From assembly GCF_013318015.2 (NCBI RefSeq), contig NZ_CP115842.1, positions 1,735,001-1,799,000 of the forward strand: a DNA stretch of 64,000 nucleotides, in the 5' to 3' direction. The notes beneath the pieces were generated by a model. That model worked only from the letters and a program-made list of their open reading frames with translations. It had not been told where the DNA came from and did not search any database. This DNA is from Agrobacterium tumefaciens. Its GTDB lineage: Bacteria; Pseudomonadota; Alphaproteobacteria; Rhizobiales; Rhizobiaceae. Made by a program: the position numbers and the translations under genes. This document shows positions 8,554 through 17,788 of the stretch, one piece after another; the first letter of the stretch is position 1, and every line of letters begins with the position of its first letter.

Positions 8554-9462
8554 TCAAGCCGCCTGAGCCTTGTCCAGTCCGGCCTCACGCGCAAAAGCCT
8601 TCAGCGATTTCAGGCCGAGGCTCTGATATTCGAAGGGGTTGCGCACATCCGGGTCCTGTTCGGCCTCGATGACCAGCCATCCGCTGTAATTGTGCTCGGC
8701 GGCAATTTTCAGAACCGGCGGGAAGTTCACGCCGCCCTCGCTGTCACCCGGCACGGTGAACACACCGCGGCGAACGCCTTCGAGGAAGGAAAGCCGCTCG
8801 TTCCGAACCTGATCGGCAATCACCGGCCGCACGTTCTTGGCGTGGATATGGCCGACGCGGTGCATGTATTTCTGCGCGACGCGCACGGGATCTCCGCCGC
8901 CGAACAGGCAATGGCCGGTATCGAGCAGCAGATGGGTCTTCGGCCCGGTATGCTTCATCAGAAGATCGATTTCGTCTTCGCTCTCGACCACGGTTCCCAT
9001 GTGGTGATGGTAGACGAGGGTGATGCCCTGTTCGGCAGCATAGGCCGCCAGCGCCTCCACACCCGCGCCGAACTTCGCCCAGTCCTCGGCCGCAAGGCGA
9101 GGACGGTCAACCAGCGCCGTGTCGTCGGCACCGTGAATGGCGTTCGAGGTCTCGCAGACGATGATGACTTTCGAGCCCATGGCTTTCAGCAGATCGAGCG
9201 CCGGCTGCATGGCCTTCTTTTCGGATTCGATGCTGTCGGTCAGAAGGTTCAGCGAATGCCAGCCGGAGACGAAGGAAAGGCTACGCGGCGCAAGCACACC
9301 CTTCAGGCCTTCCGGGTCAGTCGGGAACTTGTGGCCCTTCTCGATGCCGTCGAAGCCGATCTTGGCGGTTTCGTCGAGGCATTGTTCAAGGCTGATATGG
9401 GCGCCCAGCGTGCGGTCGTCGTCGTTGGACCAGGCAATCGGGTTGGTTCCGTAACGGATCAT
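8554..9462 (-). CDS. iolE: myo-Inosose-2 dehydratase
   Basis: 302 residues from ATG 9462, one base after the iolD stop, so the two are translationally coupled. IolE dehydrates scyllo-inosose (2-keto-myo-inositol) to 3D-trihydroxycyclohexane-1,2-dione. The xylose-isomerase-like TIM barrel is clear: [15 protein letters not shown] at the start, LVYHHHMGT and HLLLDTGHC as metal-site strands, GHIHAKNV, and a C-terminal EAEQDP. A longer upstream extension of the open frame lies inside iolD and is not used. Confidence 0.96.
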   Translation of the reverse strand: MIRYGTNPIAWSNDDDRTLGAHISLEQCLDETAKIGFDGIEKGHKFPTDPEGLKGVLAPRSLSFVSGWHSLNLLTDSIESEKKAMQPALDLLKAMGSKVIIVCETSNAIHGADDTALVDRPRLAAEDWAKFGAGVEALAAYAAEQGITLVYHHHMGTVVESEDEIDLLMKHTGPKTHLLLDTGHCLFGGGDPVRVAQKYMHRVGHIHAKNVRPVIADQVRNERLSFLEGVRRGVFTVPGDSEGGVNFPPVLKIAAEHNYSGWLVIEAEQDPDVRNPFEYQSLGLKSLKAFAREAGLDKAQAA

Positions 9463-9463
9463 C

Positions 9464-11290
9464 TTACTGTCTTTCCTTGATATGGTTTTCGTAGCGCGCG
9501 CGCGCCGGTCCGATTTCGGCCCGGTCGGAAACTTCGGGTACCGCCACATCCCACCAGTGGCCACCGGCCTGCGGGGTCGGATAGGGGTCGGTATCGATGA
9601 CGATGACAGTCGTGCGGCTGGATTCGCGAGCGGCCGCAAGCGCCGCTTCCAGCTCGGCGATGGTGGAAACCTTGCGCGCATCCGCGCCCATAGAGCCGGC
9701 ATGGGCGACGAAGTCGATGGCGATGGGGTTGACGTTGGTGTGGGCGTAAAGGTTGTTGAACTCCGCGCCGCCGGTTTCCATTTGCAGCCGGTTGATGCAG
9801 CCGTAACCCCTGTTATCGGTGATGACGAGGGTGATCTTGACGCCCATGGCAACCGATGTCGCAAGCTCGGAATTCATCATCATGTAGGAGCCGTCGCCGA
9901 CCATGACGATCACGTCCCGGTCCGGTTCCGCCATCTTGATGCCGAGGCCGCCGGCAACCTCATAGCCCATGCAGGAGAAGCCGTATTCCATGTGATAGGA
10001 AAGCGGCAGCTTGGATTTCCACAACTGGTGCAGCTCACCCGGCATGGTGCCCGCCGCGCACATGACGACGGTATTGTCGCGTGACTGGCGCTGTACGGCG
10101 CCGATCACCTGCATGTCGGTGGGCAGGCTGTTGGCATTGTCCTCACCCGGTGCTGCCGTATCGGCATCGGCCTTCTCGAACCATGCCGCCTTGAGCTTGG
10201 CATCCGGTGCCGTGAAGCGGTGGCTGCCAAGGGCGGCCGACAGTTTTTCGAGACCGATCTTCGCATCCGCCGTCAGGCTGATCGCATCATGCTTGGCGCT
10301 GTCATAGGGCTGCACGTTGAGGGCGAGGATCTTGCGGTCAGGGTTCTTGAACAGCGCCCAGGAACCGGTGGTAAAGTCCTGAAAGCGGGTGCCGACGCCG
10401 AACACCAGATCGGCTTTCTCGCTTATGATATTGGCGCTTTCGGCACCCGTGACGCCGACCGGGCCGAAATTGAGATCGTGATCCCACGCCAGTGCCGATT
10501 TGCCGGCCTGGGTTTCGACGACCGGGATGGAATGGGTTTCCGCAAAACGCTTCAGCGTTTCGGTGGCGCCGGAAAAATGCACACCGCCGCCGGCAACGAT
10601 GACGGGGTTCTTCGCAGCCTTCAGCGCGGCGACGGCCTCTTCGAATTCCACCACATCCGGTTCCGGGCGGCGTTGCCGCCAGACGCGCTTTTCAAAGAAG
10701 CTGACGGGATAATCGTAAGCTTCCGCCTGCACGTCCTGGCAGAAAGCCAGCGTTACCGGGCCGCAATCGGCCGGGTCCGTCATGGTGCGCATGGCGCGGG
10801 GAAGGGCGGTCAGCAATTGTTCCGGGCGCATGATACGGTCGAAATAACGGCTAACTGGGCGGAAGCACTCATTCACCGTCATCGTGCCGTCGCCGAAATC
10901 CTCCAGCTGCTGGAGCACGGGGTCGGGACCGCGATTGGCGAAGACATCGCCGGGGATGAGAAGAACCGGCAGGCGGTTGACATGGGCGAGCGCTGCCGCT
11001 GTTACCATGTTGGCAGCACCGGGGCCGATGGAGGAGGTGACCGCCATTGCCCGCCGGCGACGCAGCTGCTTGGAATAGGCAATCGCCGCATGCGCCATGG
11101 ATTGCTCGTTCTGGCCGCGATAGGTCGGCAGTTTCTCGCGAATGCCATAAAGCGCCTCGCCGATGCCGGCGACATTGCCATGGCCGAAGATGGCCCAGAC
11201 ACCGGCAATATAGGTCTCGCCATGCTCATTCATCTGCGCGGCGAGGTAACGAACCATAGCCTGCGCAGCCGTCAATCTGATTGTCTTCAC
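9464..11290 (-). CDS. iolD: 3D-(3,5/4)-trihydroxycyclohexane-1,2-dione acylhydrolase, ThDP-dependent
   Basis: 608 residues. IolD opens the diketone ring to 5-deoxyglucuronate. It has the three domains of ThDP enzymes: N-terminal Pyr domain ([17 protein letters not shown]), central domain, and C-terminal PP domain with the [19 protein letters not shown]...NRGYG motif that binds Mg-ThDP. ATG 11290 overlaps the iolC stop by four bases (ATGA), and the stop abuts iolE. Length is typical of the family. Confidence 0.96.
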   Translation of the reverse strand: MKTIRLTAAQAMVRYLAAQMNEHGETYIAGVWAIFGHGNVAGIGEALYGIREKLPTYRGQNEQSMAHAAIAYSKQLRRRRAMAVTSSIGPGAANMVTAAALAHVNRLPVLLIPGDVFANRGPDPVLQQLEDFGDGTMTVNECFRPVSRYFDRIMRPEQLLTALPRAMRTMTDPADCGPVTLAFCQDVQAEAYDYPVSFFEKRVWRQRRPEPDVVEFEEAVAALKAAKNPVIVAGGGVHFSGATETLKRFAETHSIPVVETQAGKSALAWDHDLNFGPVGVTGAESANIISEKADLVFGVGTRFQDFTTGSWALFKNPDRKILALNVQPYDSAKHDAISLTADAKIGLEKLSAALGSHRFTAPDAKLKAAWFEKADADTAAPGEDNANSLPTDMQVIGAVQRQSRDNTVVMCAAGTMPGELHQLWKSKLPLSYHMEYGFSCMGYEVAGGLGIKMAEPDRDVIVMVGDGSYMMMNSELATSVAMGVKITLVITDNRGYGCINRLQMETGGAEFNNLYAHTNVNPIAIDFVAHAGSMGADARKVSTIAELEAALAAARESSRTTVIVIDTDPYPTPQAGGHWWDVAVPEVSDRAEIGPARARYENHIKERQ

Positions 11291-13203
11291 GCTGCCTCTC
11301 CCTTTTTGGCGCGCGCCTCATCCCATATGCGGCACAGGCTGGTATAGCGCTGCGCCATGTCCTTCACCGCTTCCTCATCGGTGATCTTGCCACCGAGCCA
11401 ACCCCGCGCGGCGTCGGCGAAAATCGTGCGGCCAACCGCGAAACCTTTGACCAGATCGAAACCGGCGGCAAGGCGGAAGCTCTCCTCCAGCTCGCTTTGC
11501 GGTGCGTCGAGACCAAGAACGACGATGCCGCGCACGTAAGGATCGTTGCGATGCACGGCGTCGCAGGCATTTTTCCAGGCGGCTCTGGTTTTCATCGGCT
11601 CCAGTTTCCACCAGTCGGGATAAACGCCGATCTCGTAGAAGCGTTCGATGATGCGCGCGGCGGTCAGATCGTCGGTCGGGCCGACCTTGGAGGGAATGAC
11701 CTCGAGCAGCATTTCCAACCGGTTGCGGCGTGTCGCCTGGAACAGACGCATCACCGTCTCCTCCTGCGCGGCGCGCATTTCGTCGGTATCATCCGGGTGA
11801 TAGAAGCACAGAACCTTGACGACATTTTCCAGCGGCCATTCGGAAAGCCCGCCGAAATCCTTGCCGAGTTCCGGTTCCAGCGTCAGCGGGCGCGAACCCG
11901 GCCATTCCACCGGCCTGCCGATCCACAGACCGGAGCCGCTGGCTGCGAAAAGCGCATCGCGTCCGAGGCGGCCATCGCAGAGAATGCCGTAACCCGCCTT
12001 GCCACCGGCGACCGTTTGCGCGGCCTCGAGGCAGAGCTTCTTGAAGGCGCCGATGCGCTCATGTTTAATGCCGAGTTCGTCGGCGATCGCTTCCAGTTGC
12101 ATGCGATGGTCGAAGGCGAAGACGCGCATTGTGTCCCATTCGCCCTTGCGATTGGTTGACCAATGCACCTGTTCCAGCGCCTCGTCCTTGCGCAGCGCCT
12201 TGTTGCGGATGCCGGCCTTGAAGAAATATTGCAGCTCTTCCCAACTCGGATAGGCGGGCGTGCAGCCGTGGCGGGAAACGGCAAAGGCGCCACAGGCATT
12301 GGCGTATTTCAGCGTTGTCGGCCAGTCCTCGCCGCGCAGCCAGCCACGGAAAAGCCCGGCCATGAAACCATCGCCCGCGCCGAGAACATTGAAGACCTCG
12401 ATCGGGAAACCTTCGCCCGTCTCGCCATCGTCCAGGCTTGCCGGAATTTCGCCGGCGAAAACCGAAGCACCCATCGGGCCACGCTTGCACACCAGCGTCG
12501 CGTTCGACACCTTGCGTACGGCGTTCAGTGCGGCCAGCGTATCGGTCGAGCCGCCGGCAATGTGGAATTCTTCTTCCGTGCCTACAATCAGATCGAAGAG
12601 ATGCAGGGTGGATTGCAGCTTGGCGGTGACCTTCTGCGATTCCACGAAGCGGCTTTCGCCATCGCCATGGCCGGCAACACCCCAGAGATTGGGTCGATAG
12701 TCGATGTCGAGCGCTGTTTTCGCACCGTTTTCGCGGGCAAGTTTCAGCGCCTTCAGTACGGCCGCTTCCGTCTTCGGATGCGACAGATGCGTGCCGGTGG
12801 CGCAGACACAGCCTGCTTCGGCAATAAAGGCGGGATCGATGTCGTCTTCGCTGAGCGCCATGTCGGCACAGTTCTCGCGATAGAAAATCAGCGGAAACTG
12901 GTTCTGGTCGCGAATGCCGAGAAGCACCAGCGCCGTCAACCGCTCCGGGTCGGTTTTCACGCCGCGTACGTCCACGCCTTCGCGCACCAGCTGTTCACGG
13001 ATGAAGCGGCCCATATGCTCGTCACCAACGCGGGTGATGACGGCACTGGCAAGGCCGAGCCGCGCAGCGCCGGCCGCAATATTGGTGGGGGAGCCGCCAA
13101 TATATTTGGCAAAGGAGGCCATGTCCTCCAGCCGGCCGCCGACCTGTGAACCATAAAGGTCGACCGACGAGCGCCCGATCGTGATAAGGTCAAGTTTTTT
13201 CAA
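11287..13203 (-). CDS. iolC: Bifunctional 5-dehydro-2-deoxygluconokinase / DUF2090 aldolase-like protein
   Basis: 638 residues from a TTG start at 13203, chosen because GGAGGAAGC sits just upstream; the open frame further upstream has no better site. Residues 1-about 325 are a PfkB sugar kinase (IGGSPTNIAAGAARLG near 36-50; catalytic GAGD at 275-278) that phosphorylates 2-deoxy-5-keto-gluconate. Residues about 330-638 are a DUF2090 domain, with an aldolase-type fold that may supply the IolJ aldolase step. This fusion is common in rhizobia. It is the first gene of the iolCDEB operon, with an IolR-like site upstream. Confidence 0.94.
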   Translation of the reverse strand: MKKLDLITIGRSSVDLYGSQVGGRLEDMASFAKYIGGSPTNIAAGAARLGLASAVITRVGDEHMGRFIREQLVREGVDVRGVKTDPERLTALVLLGIRDQNQFPLIFYRENCADMALSEDDIDPAFIAEAGCVCATGTHLSHPKTEAAVLKALKLARENGAKTALDIDYRPNLWGVAGHGDGESRFVESQKVTAKLQSTLHLFDLIVGTEEEFHIAGGSTDTLAALNAVRKVSNATLVCKRGPMGASVFAGEIPASLDDGETGEGFPIEVFNVLGAGDGFMAGLFRGWLRGEDWPTTLKYANACGAFAVSRHGCTPAYPSWEELQYFFKAGIRNKALRKDEALEQVHWSTNRKGEWDTMRVFAFDHRMQLEAIADELGIKHERIGAFKKLCLEAAQTVAGGKAGYGILCDGRLGRDALFAASGSGLWIGRPVEWPGSRPLTLEPELGKDFGGLSEWPLENVVKVLCFYHPDDTDEMRAAQEETVMRLFQATRRNRLEMLLEVIPSKVGPTDDLTAARIIERFYEIGVYPDWWKLEPMKTRAAWKNACDAVHRNDPYVRGIVVLGLDAPQSELEESFRLAAGFDLVKGFAVGRTIFADAARGWLGGKITDEEAVKDMAQRYTSLCRIWDEARAKKGEAA

Positions 13204-13311
13204 AAGCTTCCTCCTTCGGACCCCGCATTGAGGGAGCCTGATGTCAGTGGGCCTCCTCCGCCCACTTTCTGTCTCACCACCTTCGGGTGCATTCACGAGA
13301 CGGACAATTAT

Positions 13312-13325
13312 GGAATGCCCGTTTC
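13312..13325. promoter_or_regulatory. Near-match IolR site upstream of iolC
   Basis: GGAA-TGCCCG-TTTC differs by one base from the rhizobial IolR pattern GGAA-N6-TTCC and lies about 110 bp before the iolC start, in the 170-bp gap between iolC and the end of iolR. Confidence 0.4.
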
Positions 13326-13373
13326 ATGAATTTGGATCATAAATTCTATTTTTTATGTTTTCAATAAAAATAT

Positions 13374-14189
13374 TCAGGCTGTTTTGCGCGTTCCCACAGC
13401 GACAGCGAGTGTAATGGCGAGACAGAGCGTGGCGGAAAGCGAGCGGAATGCGCCAAAATCGATTTCCGTTACCGTGAGTAGCGTCGCGCCGGACTTGCGC
13501 AGCGGATTGACGGCCGAATCGGACATGGCGACGACCGGAATACCATTGGCGCGGGCCATTTCCGCCAGTTCCAGCGTTTCAGCCGAATAGGGGGAGAAGG
13601 TGATCGCAATCAGCGCGTCATCGCGGGAGATGGCGCTGAGGTTGCCGAGGCCACCGACGGCGCTGTGCAAAACCGCAGGTACCTTCATTTTCTCGAAGGC
13701 GTAAGCGAGGTAACTGGCAATGGGGAAGGAGCGCCGCAAACCGATGATATGCACGGTGCGCGCCTGTGCCAGCGCCGAGACCGCCTCGTCAAGCTGCCGT
13801 GTATCGACCGATTTCAGCAGCATTTCCAATGAAGAACGGCCAGCCTCCACGAACTCCGCCAACAGGCCCGACGCGCTCTCGTCGCCCTTTTCGCGCAGGT
13901 GGTCCAGCCGGGTCGCATAATCCGGCCAGCCGCCGACATAGGAATCGCGAAACAGGCGCTGCATCTCCGAAAAGCCGGAAAAACCCATGATCTGGCAAAA
14001 GCGCATGAATGCAGACGGCTGCACGCCGGCACCTTCTGCCATTTCGGCGACGGTGGAAACGGCAATGCGATCCTGATTGGACGCGACATAATCCGCACAT
14101 TGACGTAATCGTTTCGGCAGGCCTTCCGCGACCTGAAGCAACCGCTCCTCAAAAGCCTTCACGGAGTCTGGCGCATCGATTGCCGTCAT
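13374..14189 (-). CDS. iolR: RpiR-family regulator of inositol catabolism
   Basis: 271 residues. The N-terminal RpiR helix-turn-helix (about residues 25-75; VSTVAEMAEGAGVQPSAFMRFCQIMGFSGFSEMQRLF) is followed by a SIS sugar-phosphate-binding domain (about 130-250; VHIIGLRRSF, ITFSPYSAET). The gene is directly upstream of and co-oriented with iolCDEB, separated by 170 bp. A perfect CAATGGAA-N6-TTCCATTG palindrome in its own promoter fits the IolR operator, suggesting autorepression. The inducer is probably 2-deoxy-5-keto-gluconate-6-phosphate by analogy. Confidence 0.88.
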   Translation of the reverse strand: MTAIDAPDSVKAFEERLLQVAEGLPKRLRQCADYVASNQDRIAVSTVAEMAEGAGVQPSAFMRFCQIMGFSGFSEMQRLFRDSYVGGWPDYATRLDHLREKGDESASGLLAEFVEAGRSSLEMLLKSVDTRQLDEAVSALAQARTVHIIGLRRSFPIASYLAYAFEKMKVPAVLHSAVGGLGNLSAISRDDALIAITFSPYSAETLELAEMARANGIPVVAMSDSAVNPLRKSGATLLTVTEIDFGAFRSLSATLCLAITLAVAVGTRKTA

Positions 14190-14232
14190 TGTCGTTCCTT
14201 TGTGCAGATTGAAATCGTGTGCACTTTAACTG

Positions 14233-14254
14233 CAATGGAATTTTTATTCCATTG
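14233..14254. promoter_or_regulatory. IolR operator palindrome upstream of iolR
   Basis: CAATGGAA-TTTTTA-TTCCATTG is a perfect inverted repeat with 8-bp arms, containing GGAA-N6-TTCC, the pattern described for rhizobial IolR. Its near edge is 44 bp before the iolR start codon. Confidence 0.7.
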
Positions 14255-14322
14255 TGTTTTTTACGAACGGATCATGAAGCGGGATCGGGGTTTGTTGCGG
14301 TGTGTGATCGGGTTAACTTTCA

Positions 14323-14350
14323 TCATTCCGGCTCGAGGCCGGAACGATGA
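14323..14350. terminator. Hairpin between livF end and iolR promoter
   Basis: TCATTCCGGC-TCGAG-GCCGGAACGATGA forms a GC-rich stem just downstream of livF. It resembles the ends of the mosaic repeats and probably ends the liv-type operon. There is no clear U-run. Confidence 0.45.
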
Positions 14351-14375
14351 AGAGGGGGTGATTGACGCTTTTGGG

Positions 14376-15092
14376 TCAGTGCAATCCACCCACACCAAGA
14401 TGCGTATCAACAATATCCGGGTTCGCCGCAAGATCGTCGGACGGTCCTGACCAGACGATGCGGCCGCGTTCCATGATGATGGCGTGGTCGGCGAAGTCGA
14501 TGGCCATCTGGATGCGCTGTTCGATGAGAAGAATGGTCATTTCGCCCGATTGCGCGAGTTTCGAGAAGGCCGCCATCAGTTCCTCGCAGATAACAGGGGC
14601 GAGACCTTCGAGCGGTTCATCGAGAAGCAGCACCTGCGGCTGGCCGAGGATGGTGCGAGCGGTGGAAAGCATCTGCTGCTCGCCACCGGAGAGTTGCGAG
14701 CCGAGATTGCGGCGTCTTTCCTTCAGGCGCGGAAACAGCGTGTAGGCTTCCTCGATGGCTGATTTCGGCCGGCCCTTGAGGCCGACGAAGAGGTTTTCTT
14801 CGACTGTGAGTGTCGGAAAGACATCGCGGGTCTGCGGCACGTAACCGAGACCGGCGAGGGCGCGGGCAGCACTCGGCAGGGCGGTGATGTCCTGCTCGCC
14901 GAGATGGATATCACCGGCAAATCGTTTCGTCTGCCCGGCAAGCGTGGCAAACAGGCTCGTCTTGCCAACGCCGTTACGCCCGAGCACCGCGAAACGCGAA
15001 CCGGCGGGAACGGAGAGCGACAGACCCTCGATGACACGGGTGGGGCCGTAACCGGCGGTCAGGTTGGCGATTTCAAGCGGCGCTGCGGGCAT
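14376..15092 (-). CDS. Branched-chain-type ABC transporter ATPase (LivF-like)
   Basis: 238 residues from ATG 15092 (MPAAPLEIANLTAGYG), overlapping the end of the LivG-like gene by 20 bp. ABC motifs: Walker A GRNGVGKTS, Q-loop VPQTRDVFPTLTVEENL, signature LSGGEQQML, Walker B VLLLDEPLEGLAP. Last gene of a five-gene HAAT-family operon. It powers uptake of the ligand bound by the LivK-like protein; given the PcaQ-like box before the operon, this may be protocatechuate or a related aromatic acid. Confidence 0.92.
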   Translation of the reverse strand: MPAAPLEIANLTAGYGPTRVIEGLSLSVPAGSRFAVLGRNGVGKTSLFATLAGQTKRFAGDIHLGEQDITALPSAARALAGLGYVPQTRDVFPTLTVEENLFVGLKGRPKSAIEEAYTLFPRLKERRRNLGSQLSGGEQQMLSTARTILGQPQVLLLDEPLEGLAPVICEELMAAFSKLAQSGEMTILLIEQRIQMAIDFADHAIIMERGRIVWSGPSDDLAANPDIVDTHLGVGGLH

Positions 15093-15837
15093 TGGCGTAA
15101 CTTCCGAGATAGGCTTGGCGGACTTCTGCGTTGCTGGTGACTTCGCCAGGCGAACCGTCGAATATGACGGCGCCTGCGGCGAGCACGACCACACGTCTGG
15201 CGAAACGGAAGACCAGATCCATGTCGTGTTCGATCATCAATATGGCGAGGTCGGCGGGCAGGCGATCGAGCGCCTGTTCGATACGCGCCGTCTCCGTCGA
15301 GGGAACGCCGGCGGCAGGTTCATCAAGCAGCAGGATTTTGGGCCTGAGCGCCATGGCAAGCGCGATCTCGATCAGCCGCTGCTGGCCATAGGCGATTTCA
15401 CGAACGCGGGTTTCGGCGATGGCAAGCAGGCCAAGCGTTCCGAGAATGTCGCGCGCCTCGCTCATCACCGTTGGCATGGCGCGGTAACGGCCGAAAATCC
15501 GGCCCGTTCTGCCTTCCCTTTGCAGAATGGCGAGTGCGACATGTTCCTCCGGCGTCATGTCCTGGAACAGCCGCGTCACCTGAAACGAGCGGACAAGTCC
15601 GCGCTTCACACGCTGACTGGCGCTGAGCCCCGTCACGTCTTCTCCGGCAATCCGCACGGTTCCGGCGGATGGCTTGATGTTTCCGGTAACGAGGTTGACG
15701 AATGTGGTCTTGCCGGCGCCGTTGGGGCCGATCAGCACGGTGCGATCGCCGGGCGAAAGCGACAGCGAGACATTGTTGGTAACGACGAGACCGCCGAAAT
15801 TTTTCTGCAGGCCGGAAACTTCGAAAATAGCGCTCAT
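15073..15837 (-). CDS. Branched-chain-type ABC transporter ATPase (LivG-like)
   Basis: 254 residues. Walker A GPNGAGKTT, Walker B ILLLDEPAAGVP, and the LivG-type degenerate signature AYGQQRLIEIA in place of LSGGQ. It has the extended loop after the Q-loop (SFQVTRLFQDMTPEEHV) normal for this subfamily. Its ATG overlaps the permease stop by four bases (15834-15837). It works as a heterodimer with the LivF-like ATPase. Confidence 0.92.
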   Translation of the reverse strand: MSAIFEVSGLQKNFGGLVVTNNVSLSLSPGDRTVLIGPNGAGKTTFVNLVTGNIKPSAGTVRIAGEDVTGLSASQRVKRGLVRSFQVTRLFQDMTPEEHVALAILQREGRTGRIFGRYRAMPTVMSEARDILGTLGLLAIAETRVREIAYGQQRLIEIALAMALRPKILLLDEPAAGVPSTETARIEQALDRLPADLAILMIEHDMDLVFRFARRVVVLAAGAVIFDGSPGEVTSNAEVRQAYLGSYANARSAA

Positions 15838-16841
15838 TTGCGATCTCCCCGCAGGCGCGCGATGATCTGTTCGCCCGCGCCATAAAGGCCGCGTGGCGCA
15901 AACAGCACGACGGCGATCAGAAGCAGGCCGACGATTGTGAGCCAGTGGAACGGGTTAGCGGCGGAAACGACGTCCTCGAACCACATGAAGGTGACGGTGC
16001 CGATCAGCGCGCCATAAAGCGAGCCCGCGCCACCGAGAACCAGCATGACTAGCGCTTCGGCAGACAGCGTGAAGCTGAGGCTGTCGAGGCCGACCACCTG
16101 CGTGGAGATGGCGTTCAGCGCGCCGCCGATTCCGGCGACGATGCCTGATATCACGAACATCTTCAAAATCGTGCCATTGACCGAACCGCCCATGGCCTGA
16201 ATGCGGATGCTGTCCTGCTTGACGCCGCGACACAGCATGCCGAAGGGCGAATTGACGACGACGCGAAGTGCCAGAAAAACAAGAAGCAGCAGGCAGACGC
16301 CGTAGATATAGGCGGTGCGGCCGTAAAGATCGAATTCGAAGGTGCCGAACAGCGCATCGGGCGAGACGCCGGCAAGCCCGTCGCTGCCGCCCGTCCAGTC
16401 CGACGCCTTGTTGGCCGCCTCATGGAAAAGATGGACGACGGCGATGGACAGCACCAGTTGCGGCAGGCCGTGCGCGCGCAACAGAATGGTGCCGGACAGC
16501 AATCCCGCGATGCCGCCCACTGCTGCGCCGATGAGGGTCATGAGAAGCGGGTCCGTGATACCGTAGTGGGCAGCGGCAATGCCGGCGGCATAGGCGCCAG
16601 CACCGAAAAGGGCCGCATGGCCAAGTGTCGCCACGCCGCAATAGCCGGTAACGAGATCGATGGAGAGCACGAGAAGCGCTATCGCGATGATGCGCGTCAA
16701 CAGCGCCAGATTATCCGGAAACAGGAAGTAACCGGCGATGGCGGCGATGATGATGAGCAGCGGACCGCCAATCGCGCGCAGGGGCGAGCGGGCCTTCGGC
16801 GGTTTTGCCGTTTCAGTGAGGTCGTTCATGAGCACCGCCAT
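15834..16841 (-). CDS. Branched-chain-type ABC permease (LivM-like)
   Basis: 335 residues if started at ATG 16841; a TTG at 16859 and an in-frame ATG at 16829 are alternatives, and GGAAGGGCG upstream favours 16841. About nine hydrophobic segments are present, with the conserved LivM pattern GYCGVATLGHAALFGAGAYAAG and the cytoplasmic coupling loop MLCRGVKQDSIRIQAMGG. It overlaps livG by four bases and follows the LivH-like gene by two bases. Confidence 0.92.
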   Translation of the reverse strand: MAVLMNDLTETAKPPKARSPLRAIGGPLLIIIAAIAGYFLFPDNLALLTRIIAIALLVLSIDLVTGYCGVATLGHAALFGAGAYAAGIAAAHYGITDPLLMTLIGAAVGGIAGLLSGTILLRAHGLPQLVLSIAVVHLFHEAANKASDWTGGSDGLAGVSPDALFGTFEFDLYGRTAYIYGVCLLLLVFLALRVVVNSPFGMLCRGVKQDSIRIQAMGGSVNGTILKMFVISGIVAGIGGALNAISTQVVGLDSLSFTLSAEALVMLVLGGAGSLYGALIGTVTFMWFEDVVSAANPFHWLTIVGLLLIAVVLFAPRGLYGAGEQIIARLRGDRK

Positions 16842-16842
16842 C

Positions 16843-17706
16843 TCATTTCGCCCTTCCAAGAAGGCCGCGCGGAAACAGCGTGATGATCACGATGACCGCC
16901 AGATAGAAGAAGAATTCGCCATATTCGGGGGCAAGATACCGCCCGGTCGTATCGATGGCGCCAAGCAGCAGACAGGCGATCAGCGCGCCGGGGATCGAGC
17001 CTGCGCCGCCGACTGATACGACCACCAGGAAGGTGACCATGTAGCGCAGCGCATAATAGGGTTCGACCGGCAGCAATTCTGCGCCGATGACGCCGCCCAT
17101 GGCCGCAAGGCCGACGGCGATGGCGAAGCTTACGGCATAGATGATTTCGGTGCGCACGCCGAGGGCTGCTGCCATGGCCGCATTGTCCACCGCTGCCCGC
17201 AGCTTGATGCCGAAGGCGGTCTTTTCGAACGTGAACCAAAGTGCCGCCGCCACCACGAGGCCAGCGACGATGGCGAAGATGCGGTGGGTGGCGATGGTGC
17301 GAAACCCGAGATCGGTGGGACCGGCCAGTTCCTGCGGCAGCGGAATGGTTTTGAGCGTTGGCCCGAACACGAAATTGGCGATGCCGATGATGCAGAAGGT
17401 GATGCCGATGGTCATCAGCACCTGCGTCAGTTCAGGTGCGCCGTAGATGCGCCGGTAGAGAAACCGTTCAAGCGGTATGGCGATCACGATGGTGCCGACA
17501 ATCGCAACGAGGATTGCCGCCGCGTAACCAAGGCCGAGGCCATGGGCGGCATAGGAGGCGAGATACCCGCCGATCATGGCGAAGGCGCCGTGGGCGAGAT
17601 TGACCACACGCATCAGCCCCATTGTCACGGATAGGCCGATGGAGATGATGAAAAGCACCATGCCATAGGCAAGCGCATCGACAAGGATGCTGAAGACCGT
17701 CTGCAT
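16843..17706 (-). CDS. Branched-chain-type ABC permease (LivH-like)
   Basis: 287 residues from ATG 17706 with GGAGGAGC upstream. It is highly hydrophobic, with the LivH signature MGLMRVVNLAHGAFAMIGGYLA near the N-terminus and the coupling region GIKLRAAVDNAAMAAALGVRTEIIY. It forms the membrane channel with the LivM-like subunit. An intercistronic hairpin at 17742-17770 separates it from the binding-protein gene, which may lower its expression relative to that gene. Confidence 0.92.
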   Translation of the reverse strand: MQTVFSILVDALAYGMVLFIISIGLSVTMGLMRVVNLAHGAFAMIGGYLASYAAHGLGLGYAAAILVAIVGTIVIAIPLERFLYRRIYGAPELTQVLMTIGITFCIIGIANFVFGPTLKTIPLPQELAGPTDLGFRTIATHRIFAIVAGLVVAAALWFTFEKTAFGIKLRAAVDNAAMAAALGVRTEIIYAVSFAIAVGLAAMGGVIGAELLPVEPYYALRYMVTFLVVVSVGGAGSIPGALIACLLLGAIDTTGRYLAPEYGEFFFYLAVIVIITLFPRGLLGRAK

Positions 17707-17741
17707 GTTCGAAAGCTCCTCCCGATGCGTTTGCGCCCGTG

Positions 17742-17770
17742 CCGGAGCCGCCCGCAAAAGGCGGCGCCGG
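17742..17770 (-). terminator. Intercistronic hairpin after the LivK-like gene
   Basis: CCGGAGCCGCC (17742-17752), loop CGCAAAA, GGCGGCGCCGG (17760-17770): an 11-bp stem with one mismatch, 18 bp past the binding-protein stop. Such hairpins often stabilise binding-protein mRNA or partly terminate. Confidence 0.6.
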
Positions 17771-17788
17771 TCATTTCCGTCTCAATAC

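Noticed and set aside
10220..11347. 375-residue rightward frame
   Set aside because: Antisense to iolD; no recognisable motif.
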